From assembly GCF_023973145.1 (NCBI RefSeq), contig NZ_CP099546.1:1178001-1242000 (forward strand): a stretch of DNA of 64,000 bases, in the 5' to 3' direction. Within the stretch, counting starts at the first letter, position 1, and each line of letters begins with the position of its first letter. Source of the stretch: Natronosalvus vescus (lineage in GTDB: Archaea; Halobacteriota; Halobacteria; Halobacteriales; Natrialbaceae). The notes beneath the pieces are model-generated. The model was not told where the DNA came from, searched no databases, and saw only the letters and a list, made by a program, of their open reading frames with translations. Position numbers and translations under genes: made by a program. Of this stretch, positions 1 to 9,282 are shown in pieces.

Positions 1-155
1 TCAACGCGGCACTTTCTGCGGCACAGATCCTCGCTCGTCAACACGAAACCGTTCACGAGCGGTTACTCGACTACCACGAGCGATTACGCAGCGATGTCGG
101 GGACGTCTCCCGACGACTCCACGACGGCGGCGTCGAGGCCTACCACGATCGGTGA
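1..155 (+). CDS. purE: PurE, N5-carboxyaminoimidazole ribonucleotide mutase, C-terminal end (partial)
   Basis: Only the last 50 residues are inside the window (first full codon at 3, TGA at 153-155). They begin NAALSAAQILA, which matches the C-terminal signature of PurE, where the NAAL-AAQILA helix precedes the end of the protein. PurE catalyses the mutase step converting N5-CAIR to 4-carboxy-AIR in purine synthesis. The last 30 or so residues are rich in Arg, His and Asp and extend past the usual end of the helix. The active site lies upstream of the window and cannot be checked. Too short for the supplied ORF cut-off, so the call rests on this motif. Confidence 0.75.
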   Translation, partial: NAALSAAQILARQHETVHERLLDYHERLRSDVGDVSRRLHDGGVEAYHDR

Positions 156-312
156 ACACATGGTTACTCGAGGGGGGTGCTTCGGGGCTCTCGCTCTCCG
201 CTTTTTTTGATGGCCATCAAACACGGGACTATCATGTTCGGAGACTTTCGCTCGAGCGATCAGGTTACAGGACGGCGCTGGATGGCGAAATCGGGTGAAA
301 AACAAAGAATCA

Positions 313-322
313 ACCCTTATAT
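313..322 (+). promoter_or_regulatory. TATA-like element for the nuo operon
   Basis: An AT-rich box CTTATAT (316-322) interrupts GC-rich sequence about 35 bases before the nuoA ATG at 355. In haloarchaea transcription starts about 25 bases after the box, giving a predicted start near 345 and a leader of about 10 bases. It is the only good box between purE and nuoA. Position-based inference. Confidence 0.45.
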
Positions 323-354
323 GGGTGCGTTTCCAACGGCCGAACGTTACGGAG

Positions 355-768
355 ATGAATGATTGGATAGCCATCGGGGCGCTGGCGCTCGTGGGGCTAC
401 TGATTCCGCTCGGCATGATGGCGGTATCGTATCTCCTCCGACCGAGTGTACCCGAGACGAGCAAACGTGCCACCTACGAGAGTGGCGAGGTGCCGACCGG
501 CGGGACGCGCATCCGGTTTAACATCCAGTACTACATGGTTGCGCTTCTTTTCCTGGTCTTCGACATCGAAACCGTCCTGTTGTTCCCGTGGGCGGTCACG
601 TACACCGATGCGCTGGCAGCCGAGGAGTACGGACTCCTCCACGCGCTCGGGCCGATGCTGCTCTTCGTCGCCATCCTCGTCGTCGGACTCGCGTGGGCCT
701 GGCGCAACGGAGCCGTACAGTGGGCGAAGACGCCCGGACAGGTCGAACCTGAGGTCGATCGACCATGA
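355..768 (+). CDS. nuoA: Complex I subunit NuoA
   Basis: 137-residue membrane subunit of the proton-pumping complex I-like oxidoreductase. Three hydrophobic segments are visible, at about residues 5-28, 60-83 and 95-118. The conserved NuoA loop between the first two (Y-E-S-G region) is followed by a second helix ending in FDIE, typical of NuoA/ND3. I chose ATG 355 over the longer frame from 295, because the upstream residues (MKNKEST...) do not resemble NuoA and 355 follows the TATA box with a short leader and a GGAG. It overlaps nuoB by four bases, consistent with translational coupling as first gene of the operon. Confidence 0.92.
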   Translation: MNDWIAIGALALVGLLIPLGMMAVSYLLRPSVPETSKRATYESGEVPTGGTRIRFNIQYYMVALLFLVFDIETVLLFPWAVTYTDALAAEEYGLLHALGPMLLFVAILVVGLAWAWRNGAVQWAKTPGQVEPEVDRP

Positions 769-1469
769 GTAACGAACCAACCCAACAAATCTACGATAGT
801 ACCGCTCCCTCGACGGACGACCGTGACGCCCGGATGGGAGCCGGCGTCGACGCCCGGATGAACTCGAAACTTCGGGAGGCGTTCGGATCGTCGCCGTTCA
901 TCCTCACCAAGTTCGATCAGTTCATGAACTGGGTGCGCGGATCGTCGATGTTCATGCTGCAGTTCGGGATCGCCTGTTGCAGCATCGAAATGATTCACAC
1001 GTACGCGATCAAACACGACCTCGACCGGTTCGGGGCCGGTGTCCCGCGTGCATCACCGCGACAGGCCGACGTGATTATCGTCCCCGGGACGATCGTCTCG
1101 AAGTTCGGCCCGCGGATGAAACGCGTCTACGACCAGATGCCCGAACCGAAGTTCGTCATCGGCATGGGGTCGTGTACGATCTCGGGCGGCCCGTTCCAGG
1201 AGGGATACAACGTCGTCAAGGGGGCAGAGGAGATCATCCCGGTCGACATCCACGTTCCCGGTTGCCCGCCACGACCGGAGGCGCTCATCTACGGCGTCGC
1301 CAAACTCCAGGAGCGAATCGCCAACGGCGAGTCCTCGCCGGTCGTCGTCAAGCCGTACGAACTCGAGCAGTTCGGCGACCTACCACGGGACGAGTTAGTG
1401 CAAAAGTTGGCCGACCAGATCGACGAGGACGACCTCGTCATGCGCTACAACTGGGCTGATTCACCATGA
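765..1469 (+). CDS. nuoB: Complex I subunit NuoB (N2 cluster protein)
   Basis: 234-residue peripheral-arm subunit that holds the terminal [4Fe-4S] cluster N2, next to the quinone site. The ligand motifs are all present: adjacent cysteines in GIACCSIEM, the cysteine in MGSCTISGGPF, and PGCPPRPEAL. The first 45 or so residues are an acidic haloarchaeal extension with no motif. The start at 765 overlaps the end of nuoA and the stop overlaps the nuoCD start at 1466. The quinone in haloarchaea is menaquinone-type; that is family knowledge, not seen here. Confidence 0.95.
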   Translation: MSNEPTQQIYDSTAPSTDDRDARMGAGVDARMNSKLREAFGSSPFILTKFDQFMNWVRGSSMFMLQFGIACCSIEMIHTYAIKHDLDRFGAGVPRASPRQADVIIVPGTIVSKFGPRMKRVYDQMPEPKFVIGMGSCTISGGPFQEGYNVVKGAEEIIPVDIHVPGCPPRPEALIYGVAKLQERIANGESSPVVVKPYELEQFGDLPRDELVQKLADQIDEDDLVMRYNWADSP

Positions 1470-3124
1470 GCACGGGACTCGAACCCACGCCGGCAGATCT
1501 CGAAGTCACCGAGAGCGAACTCGAGGCGCTGATCGGCGATCGTGCGCTCGCGCGTGACGATCACAAGAACGCCCCTGGATTCGTGATCCGTCCGGACGAC
1601 GTTCAGGACGTGCTGTTCGACCTGCGCGATCAGGCTGGCTTCGATTACCTCTCCTGTGTCACCGCACAGCAGTACGAGGATCGCTACGAGTCGATCTACC
1701 ACCTGAAGAAGTACGCCGACCCGACCCAGGAAGTCAGCGTCGTCGTGCCGACGTCGACCGATAACCCGGTCAGCCAGACGGCCGAACCCGTCTACCGGGC
1801 GGCCGACTGGGCAGAACGGGAGAACTTCGACCTCGTCGGAATCGACTACGAGGGACACCCCGATCCACGGCGCATCCTCCTTCCTGAGACCTGGCAGGGT
1901 CATCCGCTCTCGCACGATTACAACCAGGAGAAACCACAGATCGTCACGCTGGCAGAACACGCGAACCCGCTCCAGGCCGACCAGCGCGATTCGGAGACGG
2001 ACACGATGTTCCTCAACATCGGGCCACACCACCCGGCCACGCACGGTGTGCTCCACGTCAAGGCGGTGCTCGACGGCGAGACCGTCGTCGACGTCGACCC
2101 CGACATCGGCTATCTCCACCGCTGTGAGGAGCAGATGTGCCAGCAGGGCACCTACCGACACCAGATTATGCCGTACCCCGACCGCTGGGACTACGTCTCC
2201 GCCGGGCTGCTCAACGAGTGGGCTTACGCCCGTGCGGTCGAGGATCTCGCGGACATCGAGGTTCCCGAGTACGCCCAGGTCATCCGGACGATGGGTGCCG
2301 AACTGTGCCGAATCGCCGCGCACATGCTGGCGCTCGGGACGTTCGCGCTGGACGTCTTCGGCGACTTCACCGCCGTCTTCCAGTACGCCTTCCGCGACCG
2401 TGAGGTCGTCCAGGACATCCTCGAGGATCTCACCGGCCAGCGGCTCATGTTCAACTACTTCCGGCTGGGCGGGGTCGCCTGGGATCTGCCCGAGCCCCGC
2501 GAGGAGTTCTTCGAGAAGACGCGTGATTTCCTCGATGATCTGCCGGCGAAAATTTCCGAGTACGAGGATCTGATCGTCACAAACGAAATCTTCCAGATCC
2601 GCTGTGTCGACACCGGGATCCTCGAGCCCGAAGTCGCGAAATCCTACGGCGCGACCGGCCCGACCGCTCGTGGATCGGGCATCGACGTCGACCTCCGACG
2701 GGACGACCCGTACGGCTACTACGAGAACCTAGAGTGGGACGTCATTACCGAAGACGGGATGGACAACTACTCGCGAGTGCTCGTGCGCATGGGCGAGGTC
2801 GAAGAGAGCGCCAAGATCATCGAGCAGTGTATCGACCTGCTCGAGGACTGGCCCGAGGACGACCGCGAGATCCAGAGCAACGTCCCGCGGACGCTCAAGC
2901 CGCCAGCCGACACGGAAGTCTACCGCGGCGTCGAGGCCGCAAAGGGCGAACTCGGCATCTACATCCGATCGGACGGGACGGACAAGCCCGGCCGGTTCAA
3001 GATCCGCAGTCCGTGTTTCCACAACCTCTCGACGCTGGGTGAGATGACTCGCGGCGAGTACATCCCCGACCTGATCGCTTCGCTTGGAAGCCTCGACATC
3101 GTGCTTGGGGAGGTGGATCGATGA
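1466..3124 (+). CDS. nuoCD: Complex I fused subunit NuoC-NuoD
   Basis: 552 residues. The first 170 or so match NuoC (30 kDa subunit), containing the DYLSCVTAQQY and HPDPRRILLP regions. From about residue 175 the NuoD (49 kDa) part starts with FLNIGPHHPATHGV, which carries the quinone-site histidines, and ends with IVLGEVDR, the conserved NuoD C terminus. The two subunits are separate in many organisms and fused in haloarchaea and enterobacteria. The ATG sits in an ATGA overlap with the nuoB stop. Part of the peripheral arm that passes electrons to quinone. Confidence 0.94.
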   Translation: MSTGLEPTPADLEVTESELEALIGDRALARDDHKNAPGFVIRPDDVQDVLFDLRDQAGFDYLSCVTAQQYEDRYESIYHLKKYADPTQEVSVVVPTSTDNPVSQTAEPVYRAADWAERENFDLVGIDYEGHPDPRRILLPETWQGHPLSHDYNQEKPQIVTLAEHANPLQADQRDSETDTMFLNIGPHHPATHGVLHVKAVLDGETVVDVDPDIGYLHRCEEQMCQQGTYRHQIMPYPDRWDYVSAGLLNEWAYARAVEDLADIEVPEYAQVIRTMGAELCRIAAHMLALGTFALDVFGDFTAVFQYAFRDREVVQDILEDLTGQRLMFNYFRLGGVAWDLPEPREEFFEKTRDFLDDLPAKISEYEDLIVTNEIFQIRCVDTGILEPEVAKSYGATGPTARGSGIDVDLRRDDPYGYYENLEWDVITEDGMDNYSRVLVRMGEVEESAKIIEQCIDLLEDWPEDDREIQSNVPRTLKPPADTEVYRGVEAAKGELGIYIRSDGTDKPGRFKIRSPCFHNLSTLGEMTRGEYIPDLIASLGSLDIVLGEVDR

Positions 3125-4242
3125 CCGGGGCGCTCGAGTTCCCGCTTCAGGACGGGCCGGTTTTGCTTCCAGAACGACTCGGCGAACTGACCGGTCTCAA
3201 CAACCTCGGATTTGGCGGTGAACTCATCGCGACGTTCATCGCGGCGTTCATCGTCGGTAATCTGATGCTGGCGATGACTGGCGTCGCCGGCCCCTGGGCG
3301 AAACGAAAGATTACGGCTGCCTTTACCGACCGGATTGCAGTCAACCGTGTCGGTCCGTTCGGGCTGTTGATCATCGTGGCCGACGCCGTTCGACTGCTCG
3401 CAAAGGAGAACATCATCCCGGAAAACGTCGATAGACCGGCCTACGACCTCGCGCCGATCGTCGTCGCGGCGTCGGCGATGCTCGGATTCGCCGTCATCCC
3501 GATGGGATCGGGCATCCACCTCGCCGACCCCGAAGTCGGTCTGGCGTACGTCTTCGCCGTTGCCGGTATTGCGAGCGTTGGACTGGTCATGGCCGGCTAC
3601 TCCTCGGCGAACAAGTACTCGCTGCTCGGCGGGCTGCGCGCGGTCGCCCAGAACGTCGCTTACGAGATCCCGCTCGTCGTGACGGGGATGTCCGTCGTCA
3701 TCTTCGCGGGCACCCTCCAGATGAGCGAGATCGTTGCCGCACAGGCGGAAACGCTGATTTCAATCGGCGGCTTCGACATCCCGATGTGGTACGCGTTCGT
3801 CAACCCGTTCGCGTTCGTCCTGTTCCTCGCGGCGAACTTCGCCGAGATTGGACGGAACCCGTTTGACACGCCGGAGGCACCGACCGAAATCGTTGCCGGC
3901 TATCAGACGGAGTACTCGAGCGTCTACTTCGTCCTGATCTACCTCGGTGAGTTCTTACACATCTTCCTCGGCGGGGCGATCATCGCGACGATCTTCCTCG
4001 GCGGGCCGGCCGGTCCCGGCCCGGCTGAACTGGGTATTCTCTGGTTCCTCGTGAAGATCTGGGCGGTCTTCTTGCTCACCCAGTGGCTCCGCTCGGCGCT
4101 CCCCCGCGTCAGAATCGATCAACTCATCGAGATCGGCTGGAAGGGAATGCTCGTCCTCGCGTTCGCGAACCTCGTCCTGACGGCCCTCATCGTGGGGCTG
4201 CTCGAGGCCGATCTCACGCTCACGATGGTGATCTTCGCATGA
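3121..4242 (+). CDS. nuoH: Complex I subunit NuoH
   Basis: 373-residue membrane subunit linking the hydrophilic and membrane arms and forming part of the quinone chamber. It has about eight predicted helices and the conserved loop sequences NRVGPFGLL, EIPL, the FAEIGRNPFDTPEAPTE stretch and the C-terminal LRSALPRVRIDQL. These are diagnostic for NuoH/ND1. It overlaps nuoCD and nuoI by four bases each (ATGA), in the middle of the coupled operon. Confidence 0.95.
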   Translation: MTGALEFPLQDGPVLLPERLGELTGLNNLGFGGELIATFIAAFIVGNLMLAMTGVAGPWAKRKITAAFTDRIAVNRVGPFGLLIIVADAVRLLAKENIIPENVDRPAYDLAPIVVAASAMLGFAVIPMGSGIHLADPEVGLAYVFAVAGIASVGLVMAGYSSANKYSLLGGLRAVAQNVAYEIPLVVTGMSVVIFAGTLQMSEIVAAQAETLISIGGFDIPMWYAFVNPFAFVLFLAANFAEIGRNPFDTPEAPTEIVAGYQTEYSSVYFVLIYLGEFLHIFLGGAIIATIFLGGPAGPGPAELGILWFLVKIWAVFLLTQWLRSALPRVRIDQLIEIGWKGMLVLAFANLVLTALIVGLLEADLTLTMVIFA

Positions 4243-4700
4243 TCGGACTCCTCAAATCGATGGCGGTAACGATGAAACACGCACTGGACGGCAACACGTT
4301 CACGGTGGAGTATCCGGAGACGACTCCGGACGTCTCGCCGCGATTCCGTGGGGTTCACAAGTTCAGCCAGGAGCGCTGTATCTGGTGTCGTCAGTGTGAG
4401 AACGTCTGTCCAAACGACACGATCCAGATCGTGACGGACGATCAGCGCAACGGCGAACAGTACAATCTCCACATCGGGCAGTGCATCTACTGCCGACTGT
4501 GTGAGGAAGTCTGTCCCGTCGACGCCATCTTGCTCACCCAGAACTTCGAGTTCACGGGCGATACGAAACACGACCTCGTCTACAACAAAGAACAGCTGAA
4601 AGCGGTACCGTGGTACAAGGACATCGATCCGCTCGAGTCCCGTGAACCGGATCGCGGCGGCTGGATCGGCGAGGGAGAAGGAGAGGTCGACTACCAGTAA
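4239..4700 (+). CDS. nuoI: Complex I subunit NuoI (two [4Fe-4S] ferredoxin domain)
   Basis: 153 residues from ATG 4239, which overlaps the nuoH stop. An upstream start at 4083 would lie inside nuoH and add residues in a shadow frame. Two cluster-binding motifs are present: CIWCRQCENVCP and CIYCRLCEEVCP, the CxxCxxCxxxCP pairs for clusters N6a and N6b. The protein relays electrons through the peripheral arm to NuoB. The acidic C terminus is usual for halophiles. A 54-base gap follows, the largest in the operon, and could carry an internal signal. Confidence 0.94.
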   Translation: MIGLLKSMAVTMKHALDGNTFTVEYPETTPDVSPRFRGVHKFSQERCIWCRQCENVCPNDTIQIVTDDQRNGEQYNLHIGQCIYCRLCEEVCPVDAILLTQNFEFTGDTKHDLVYNKEQLKAVPWYKDIDPLESREPDRGGWIGEGEGEVDYQ

Positions 4701-4754
4701 CGAGATCAGCCCATCTCGAAATCTACAAAGGGCATACCCAACCAGACAACACCA

Positions 4755-5024
4755 ATGACATACGAGCTGATCGCGTTCGCGCTGTTCGCCGTCGTTACGC
4801 TGGGCAGTGCGGTCGGCGTCGTGCTCTTGCAAGATCCGTGGCATTCGGCGCTCTTGCTGGGCGTGTCGCTGACGAGCGTCGCGGTCTATTACGTGATGCT
4901 GGCGGCCGAGTTCGTCGCCATGATGCAGATTCTCGTCTACGTGGGCGGGGTTCTCATCTTGATCACGTTCGCCGTGATGCTGACGCAAACGGAGGAACCG
5001 GACGAGGAGGTGAGTCGGGCATGA
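4755..5024 (+). CDS. nuoJ1: Complex I subunit NuoJ, N-terminal half (J1)
   Basis: 89 residues with three hydrophobic segments, ending soon after the NuoJ helix MQILVYVGGVLILITFAVML, which contains the bulged pi-helix region of NuoJ/ND6. Bacterial NuoJ is one chain of about 180 residues; here the gene stops after this helix and a second gene supplies the rest. The stop at 5022-5024 overlaps the next ATG (5021), so the halves are translationally coupled. A split NuoJ is known in haloarchaea. Confidence 0.85.
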   Translation: MTYELIAFALFAVVTLGSAVGVVLLQDPWHSALLLGVSLTSVAVYYVMLAAEFVAMMQILVYVGGVLILITFAVMLTQTEEPDEEVSRA

Positions 5025-5413
5025 CGACAGGCCCGAAACTCCGACTCGGGAAAACGCTGGTACCGGGCGTTCTCGCCGTGGTACTGTTCGGAATGATGGC
5101 CCTGATCACGCTGAACACCGGGTTCAGTACCATGGCTGGCTTCCCGGAGGGCATCTCGATCACCTCGGAGATCGGCTACGCCATGCTCGATTACACGGCG
5201 CTCCAGTCCACTGAGGGGGCGATCGGTGACACCGAACCCTTCCTCATTTCGTTCCTGCTGATCGCCATCGTCCTCGACGCCGCACTCGACGCCTCGCTCG
5301 TGCTCGCAAAGCGCGAAGAGGCGGGCGAGCCAGTGACGGCGCTCGCGAGTCAGGCCGACTCGAGACCCAGTGGCGGCGACGCAGCCGCGACCGACGGGGG
5401 TGAGAACCGATGA
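5021..5413 (+). CDS. nuoJ2: Complex I subunit NuoJ, C-terminal half (J2)
   Basis: 130 residues from ATG 5021; the longer frame from 4838 is a shadow of nuoJ1. Two hydrophobic segments (about residues 13-32 and 70-92) flank a loop, followed by a hydrophilic, Asp/Ala-rich tail. It supplies the C-terminal helices of NuoJ. Identity is mainly positional: it lies between J1 and nuoK, overlaps both by four bases, and has the topology expected for the second half of ND6. Confidence 0.75.
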   Translation: MTTGPKLRLGKTLVPGVLAVVLFGMMALITLNTGFSTMAGFPEGISITSEIGYAMLDYTALQSTEGAIGDTEPFLISFLLIAIVLDAALDASLVLAKREEAGEPVTALASQADSRPSGGDAAATDGGENR

Positions 5414-5715
5414 GCGTCGGCATCGAACACTACGTCCTGCTGTCGCTGGCCCTGTTCTGTATCGGGCTGTTCGGCGTTCTGACGCGACGAAACGCACTGA
5501 TGTTCCTGATGTCCGTCGAGTTGATGCTCAACGCGGCGAACATCAATCTGATCGCGTTCGCGTTCTATCACGGCAACCTCACCGGCCAGGTGTTCGCCCT
5601 CTTTACGATGGCGCTGGCTGCGGCCGAGGTTGCCGTCGGACTCGGGATCATCCTGGTGTTGTACCGTAACTTCCGTGACGTCGACGTCACGGTTCCATCG
5701 GAGATGAGGTGGTAA
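5410..5715 (+). CDS. nuoK: Complex I subunit NuoK
   Basis: 101 residues with three transmembrane helices. Conserved NuoK features are present: the glutamate in LMSVELMLNAANINL and the second in the AAAEVAVGLGIIL helix, both part of the proton path. Length is exactly that of bacterial NuoK (about 100). ATGA overlap with nuoJ2. Confidence 0.94.
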   Translation: MSVGIEHYVLLSLALFCIGLFGVLTRRNALMFLMSVELMLNAANINLIAFAFYHGNLTGQVFALFTMALAAAEVAVGLGIILVLYRNFRDVDVTVPSEMRW

Positions 5716-5719
5716 CTGT

Positions 5720-7759
5720 ATGGAAACTGCATTTGAGTTGGCACCGGCGATCGTTCTCCTGCCGCTCGCGGCGTTCGTCGTCGCCCTGCTCTTTGGCGAC
5801 TACATGCCGAAGAAAGGCGCGTTCGCCGGGATCATTGCGACCGCGGGGTCGCTCGCACTGTCGTTATTCGTGCTCGCGGCGGTCGCGGCCGGCGGGGAGT
5901 TTCAGGAGACGTACTTCACGTGGGCGGTCGGTGACGCGGTAAGTGAAACCGGCGAGAGCATGATCGAGTTCACCTTCGGTATCTTGCTCGATCCGCTCTC
6001 GGCGCTGATGCTCGTTATCGTGTCGCTGATCGCGTTCCTCGTGCACGTGTTCAGTCTCGGCTACATGAACGACGAAGGCGAAACCGGGCTGCGGCGGTAC
6101 TACGCCGAACTCGGCCTGTTTACGTTCAGCATGCTCGCGTTTGTCGTCGCCGACAACCTGCTGATGGCGTTTATGTTCTTCGAGCTGGTCGGGCTCTGTT
6201 CGTACTTGCTCATCGGGTTCTGGTTCCGCACCGAATCCGCGCCATCGGCCGCGAAGAAGGCGTTCCTGGTCACCCGCTTCGGTGACTACTTCTTCCTGCT
6301 CGGGGTCGTCGCCATCGGCGCGACCTTCGGCACGCTCGCCTTCCAGGGCGACGGCTCGTTCGTCGCCGCTGCCGGCGAGGCAATCGACAACGGTGAGACC
6401 CTGTTCGGCTTCGGTGCCGAAACCTGGGTCACCATCACCGGCTTGCTGGTGCTGGGCGGTGTGATTGGCAAATCCGCTCAGTTCCCGCTTCACACCTGGC
6501 TGCCGGACGCGATGGAAGGCCCGACCACGGTGTCGGCGCTGATCCACGCCGCGACGATGGTCGCCGCCGGTGTCTACCTCGTCGCCCGGATGTTCGGCTA
6601 CTACGCGCTCAGCCCGACGGCGCTCGCGATCATCGCGTTCGTCGGCGGGTTCACCGCGCTGTTCGCCGCAACGATGGGCGTCGTCAAAGACGACATCAAA
6701 CAGGTGCTCGCGTACTCGACGATCAGCCAGTACGGCTACATGATGCTCGGCCTGGGCGTCGGCGGTTACGTCGCCGGGGTCTTCCACCTGATGAACCACG
6801 CCTTCTTCAAGGCGCTGTTGTTCCTCGGGGCGGGTGCCGTCATCGTGCTCATGCACCACGAACAGGACATGTGGAAGATGGGCGGGCTCAAGGACAAAGC
6901 ACCCGTCGTCTACTACACGTTCCTCGCCGGTGCGCTCGCGCTCGCCGGCATCGTTCCGTTCTCGGGCTTCTGGTCGAAAGACGAGATCCTGTTCGACGCG
7001 ATTATCGTCGGCCTGAACGAGCCGATCATCCTCGCCGCGTACGCGATGGGGCTGCTCGCCGTCTTCTTCACCGGCTTCTACACCTTCCGGATGGTCTTCC
7101 TGACCTTCCACGGTGAGCCACGAACCGACGCCGCGCGCGATCCACACCCCGTCGGCTGGAACATCAAGTTCCCGCTGCTCACGCTGGGTGTGCTCGCACT
7201 CGTCGCCGGTATCGCCAACCTCGCGCCGGTGTACAAGTTAACCGGGATCGAACTCACCTACCTCGAGTTTTGGCTCGACGGGCAGTACGGCGGGTTCGCC
7301 GACCTGACCTACAGCGAGTACAGCGACACGACGCACTACGAGGCGGCGTACATCGCTGGCTCCGAGACGGTGACGCTACTGGTCGCTGCCGGGCTCGGGC
7401 TCGGATTGGCCGTCGCCGGTGCCGTCTTCGCGATGGTGCTCTACAACGTGCCAGAGCCCGTTGCCCACACCGAGAACCTGGGCAGCGCTCGTACCGTCCT
7501 GCGCAGCAACTACTACCAGGACGAGTATCAGGTCTGGATCGCCACGCACCTGACGCTCCCGCTGGCTCGAGCCGCCGACCGGTTCGACCAGACGGTTATC
7601 GACGGCGTCGTCAACGGCGTCTCGAGCGTGAGCCTCTTCGGTAGCGGCCGGATGACGCGGTTGCAGTCGGGTGTCGTGACGAACTACGCGGCACTCATTA
7701 TCGCCGGGTTCATCGCCTTGCTTGTCGTGCTCGGCGTCCTCGGAGGGTGGTTCGTATGA
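5720..7759 (+). CDS. nuoL: Complex I antiporter-like subunit NuoL
   Basis: 679 residues, the largest proton-pumping membrane subunit, with about 16 helices and a long C-terminal lateral helix. Diagnostic stretches include the FFELVGLCSYLLIGFW helix, the HTWLPDAMEGPTTVSALIHAATMV region shared by Mrp antiporter subunits, and GIVPFSGFWSKDEI. Start ATG 5720 is four bases after the nuoK stop. It overlaps nuoM by four bases. Confidence 0.95.
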   Translation: METAFELAPAIVLLPLAAFVVALLFGDYMPKKGAFAGIIATAGSLALSLFVLAAVAAGGEFQETYFTWAVGDAVSETGESMIEFTFGILLDPLSALMLVIVSLIAFLVHVFSLGYMNDEGETGLRRYYAELGLFTFSMLAFVVADNLLMAFMFFELVGLCSYLLIGFWFRTESAPSAAKKAFLVTRFGDYFFLLGVVAIGATFGTLAFQGDGSFVAAAGEAIDNGETLFGFGAETWVTITGLLVLGGVIGKSAQFPLHTWLPDAMEGPTTVSALIHAATMVAAGVYLVARMFGYYALSPTALAIIAFVGGFTALFAATMGVVKDDIKQVLAYSTISQYGYMMLGLGVGGYVAGVFHLMNHAFFKALLFLGAGAVIVLMHHEQDMWKMGGLKDKAPVVYYTFLAGALALAGIVPFSGFWSKDEILFDAIIVGLNEPIILAAYAMGLLAVFFTGFYTFRMVFLTFHGEPRTDAARDPHPVGWNIKFPLLTLGVLALVAGIANLAPVYKLTGIELTYLEFWLDGQYGGFADLTYSEYSDTTHYEAAYIAGSETVTLLVAAGLGLGLAVAGAVFAMVLYNVPEPVAHTENLGSARTVLRSNYYQDEYQVWIATHLTLPLARAADRFDQTVIDGVVNGVSSVSLFGSGRMTRLQSGVVTNYAALIIAGFIALLVVLGVLGGWFV

Positions 7760-9282
7760 TGATCGAGACGCTCCTTGCAGTCACGTTCGCGGGCGCGCTG
7801 GTGACGTTCCTCGCGCCCAACCGTATCGCCGGCAAACTAGCCTTCGCCATCAGTCTGATCCCGGCTGGGCTCTCGCTGTGGCTGTACACGGCGTTCGACG
7901 GCAGCGGCAACGCACTCGTCGATGGCGGCGAACTCGCCTTCGAATCCCAGACGACGTGGATCCAACTCGGCGCCTACGAGATTTCGTGGTACGTCGGTCT
8001 CGACGGCATCAGCCTGCCGCTGGTCGTGCTGACGACGGTGCTCACGACGCTCGCGATCATGAGTTCGTGGACCCCGATCGACATGCGCCAGTCGCAGTTC
8101 TACGGGCTGATCCTGTTCATCGAGGCGAACCTGATCGGCGTGTTCGCGGCACTGGACTTCTTCGTCTGGTTCATCTTCTGGGAGGCCGTCCTCATCCCGA
8201 TGTATCTGTTGATCGGGGTCTGGGGCGGCCCGCGACGGAAGTACGCCGCGATCAAGTTCTTCATCTACACGAACGTCGCGTCGCTGCTGATGTTCGGTGC
8301 GTTCATCACGCTGGTCTTCAGCCTCGACGTGACCTCGTTCGCGCTACCCGAGATCACCCAGGCGATGCTCGACGGCGGCCCAGAGAGCTTCGCCGGCATC
8401 GCCGGATCCACGATCGCCTCGCTGGTGTTCATCGCGATGTTCATCGGCTTTGCTGTCAAGGTTCCCGTGGTGCCGTTCCACACCTGGCTGCCGGACGCCC
8501 ACGTCGAGGCCCCGACGCCCGCGTCGGTGCTGCTGGCAGGCGTCCTGCTGAAGATGGGTACCTACGCCCTGCTCCGGTTCAACTTCACGATGTTCCCGGA
8601 TCAGGTCGCAGCCTACGCGATACCGATCGCAGCCATCGCCGTCATCAGCGTCATCTACGGAGCGATGTTGGCGCTGGCGCAGACCGACCTCAAGCGGATC
8701 GTCGCCTACTCGTCGGTGTCGTCGATGGGGTACGTGATCCTCGGATTGATCGCGTTCACTCACTTCGGCGTCGGTGGGGCGACGTTCCAGATGGTTTCCC
8801 ACGGCCTCATTTCGGGGCTGATGTTCATGGCCGTCGGCGTCATCTACAACGCCACACACACCCGGATGGTCACCGACATGTCCGGGATGGCCGATAAGAT
8901 GCCCATCGCCGTCGGCATCCTCATCGCCGGTGCGTTCGGCTACATGGGGCTGCCGCTGATGAGCGGGTTCGCCGCGGAGTACTTCATCTTCTTCGGGGCT
9001 TTCGGCTCCGAGGTGCTGGCGTACGCACCGCTGTTTACCGCGCTCGCGATGTTCGGCATCGTGATCGTCGCGGGCTACCTGCTGTTCGCGATGCAGCGGA
9101 CGCTGTTTGGCCCGTACCGGCTCGAGACCGACTACGAGGTCACTCGAGCGCCGCTGCACGACGTCGCGCCGATGTTCGTCCTCCTCGGACTGATCATCGC
9201 CCTCGGCGTCGCACCGGAGTTGATCTTCGAAATGATCCTTGATGCAGTTGATCCGATCCTCGCGACTGGAGGTGGTGCCTGA
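7756..9282 (+). CDS. nuoM: Complex I antiporter-like subunit NuoM
   Basis: 508 residues, about 14 helices. It carries the FFVWFIFWEAVLIPMYLLIG helix with the conserved glutamate and the HTWLPDAHVEAPTPASVLLAG motif that distinguishes NuoM from NuoL and NuoN. ATG 7756 overlaps the nuoL stop in an ATGA; the upstream GTG at 7747 lies in nuoL and a second ATG follows at 7759. One of three proton channels of the membrane arm. Confidence 0.95.
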   Translation: MMIETLLAVTFAGALVTFLAPNRIAGKLAFAISLIPAGLSLWLYTAFDGSGNALVDGGELAFESQTTWIQLGAYEISWYVGLDGISLPLVVLTTVLTTLAIMSSWTPIDMRQSQFYGLILFIEANLIGVFAALDFFVWFIFWEAVLIPMYLLIGVWGGPRRKYAAIKFFIYTNVASLLMFGAFITLVFSLDVTSFALPEITQAMLDGGPESFAGIAGSTIASLVFIAMFIGFAVKVPVVPFHTWLPDAHVEAPTPASVLLAGVLLKMGTYALLRFNFTMFPDQVAAYAIPIAAIAVISVIYGAMLALAQTDLKRIVAYSSVSSMGYVILGLIAFTHFGVGGATFQMVSHGLISGLMFMAVGVIYNATHTRMVTDMSGMADKMPIAVGILIAGAFGYMGLPLMSGFAAEYFIFFGAFGSEVLAYAPLFTALAMFGIVIVAGYLLFAMQRTLFGPYRLETDYEVTRAPLHDVAPMFVLLGLIIALGVAPELIFEMILDAVDPILATGGGA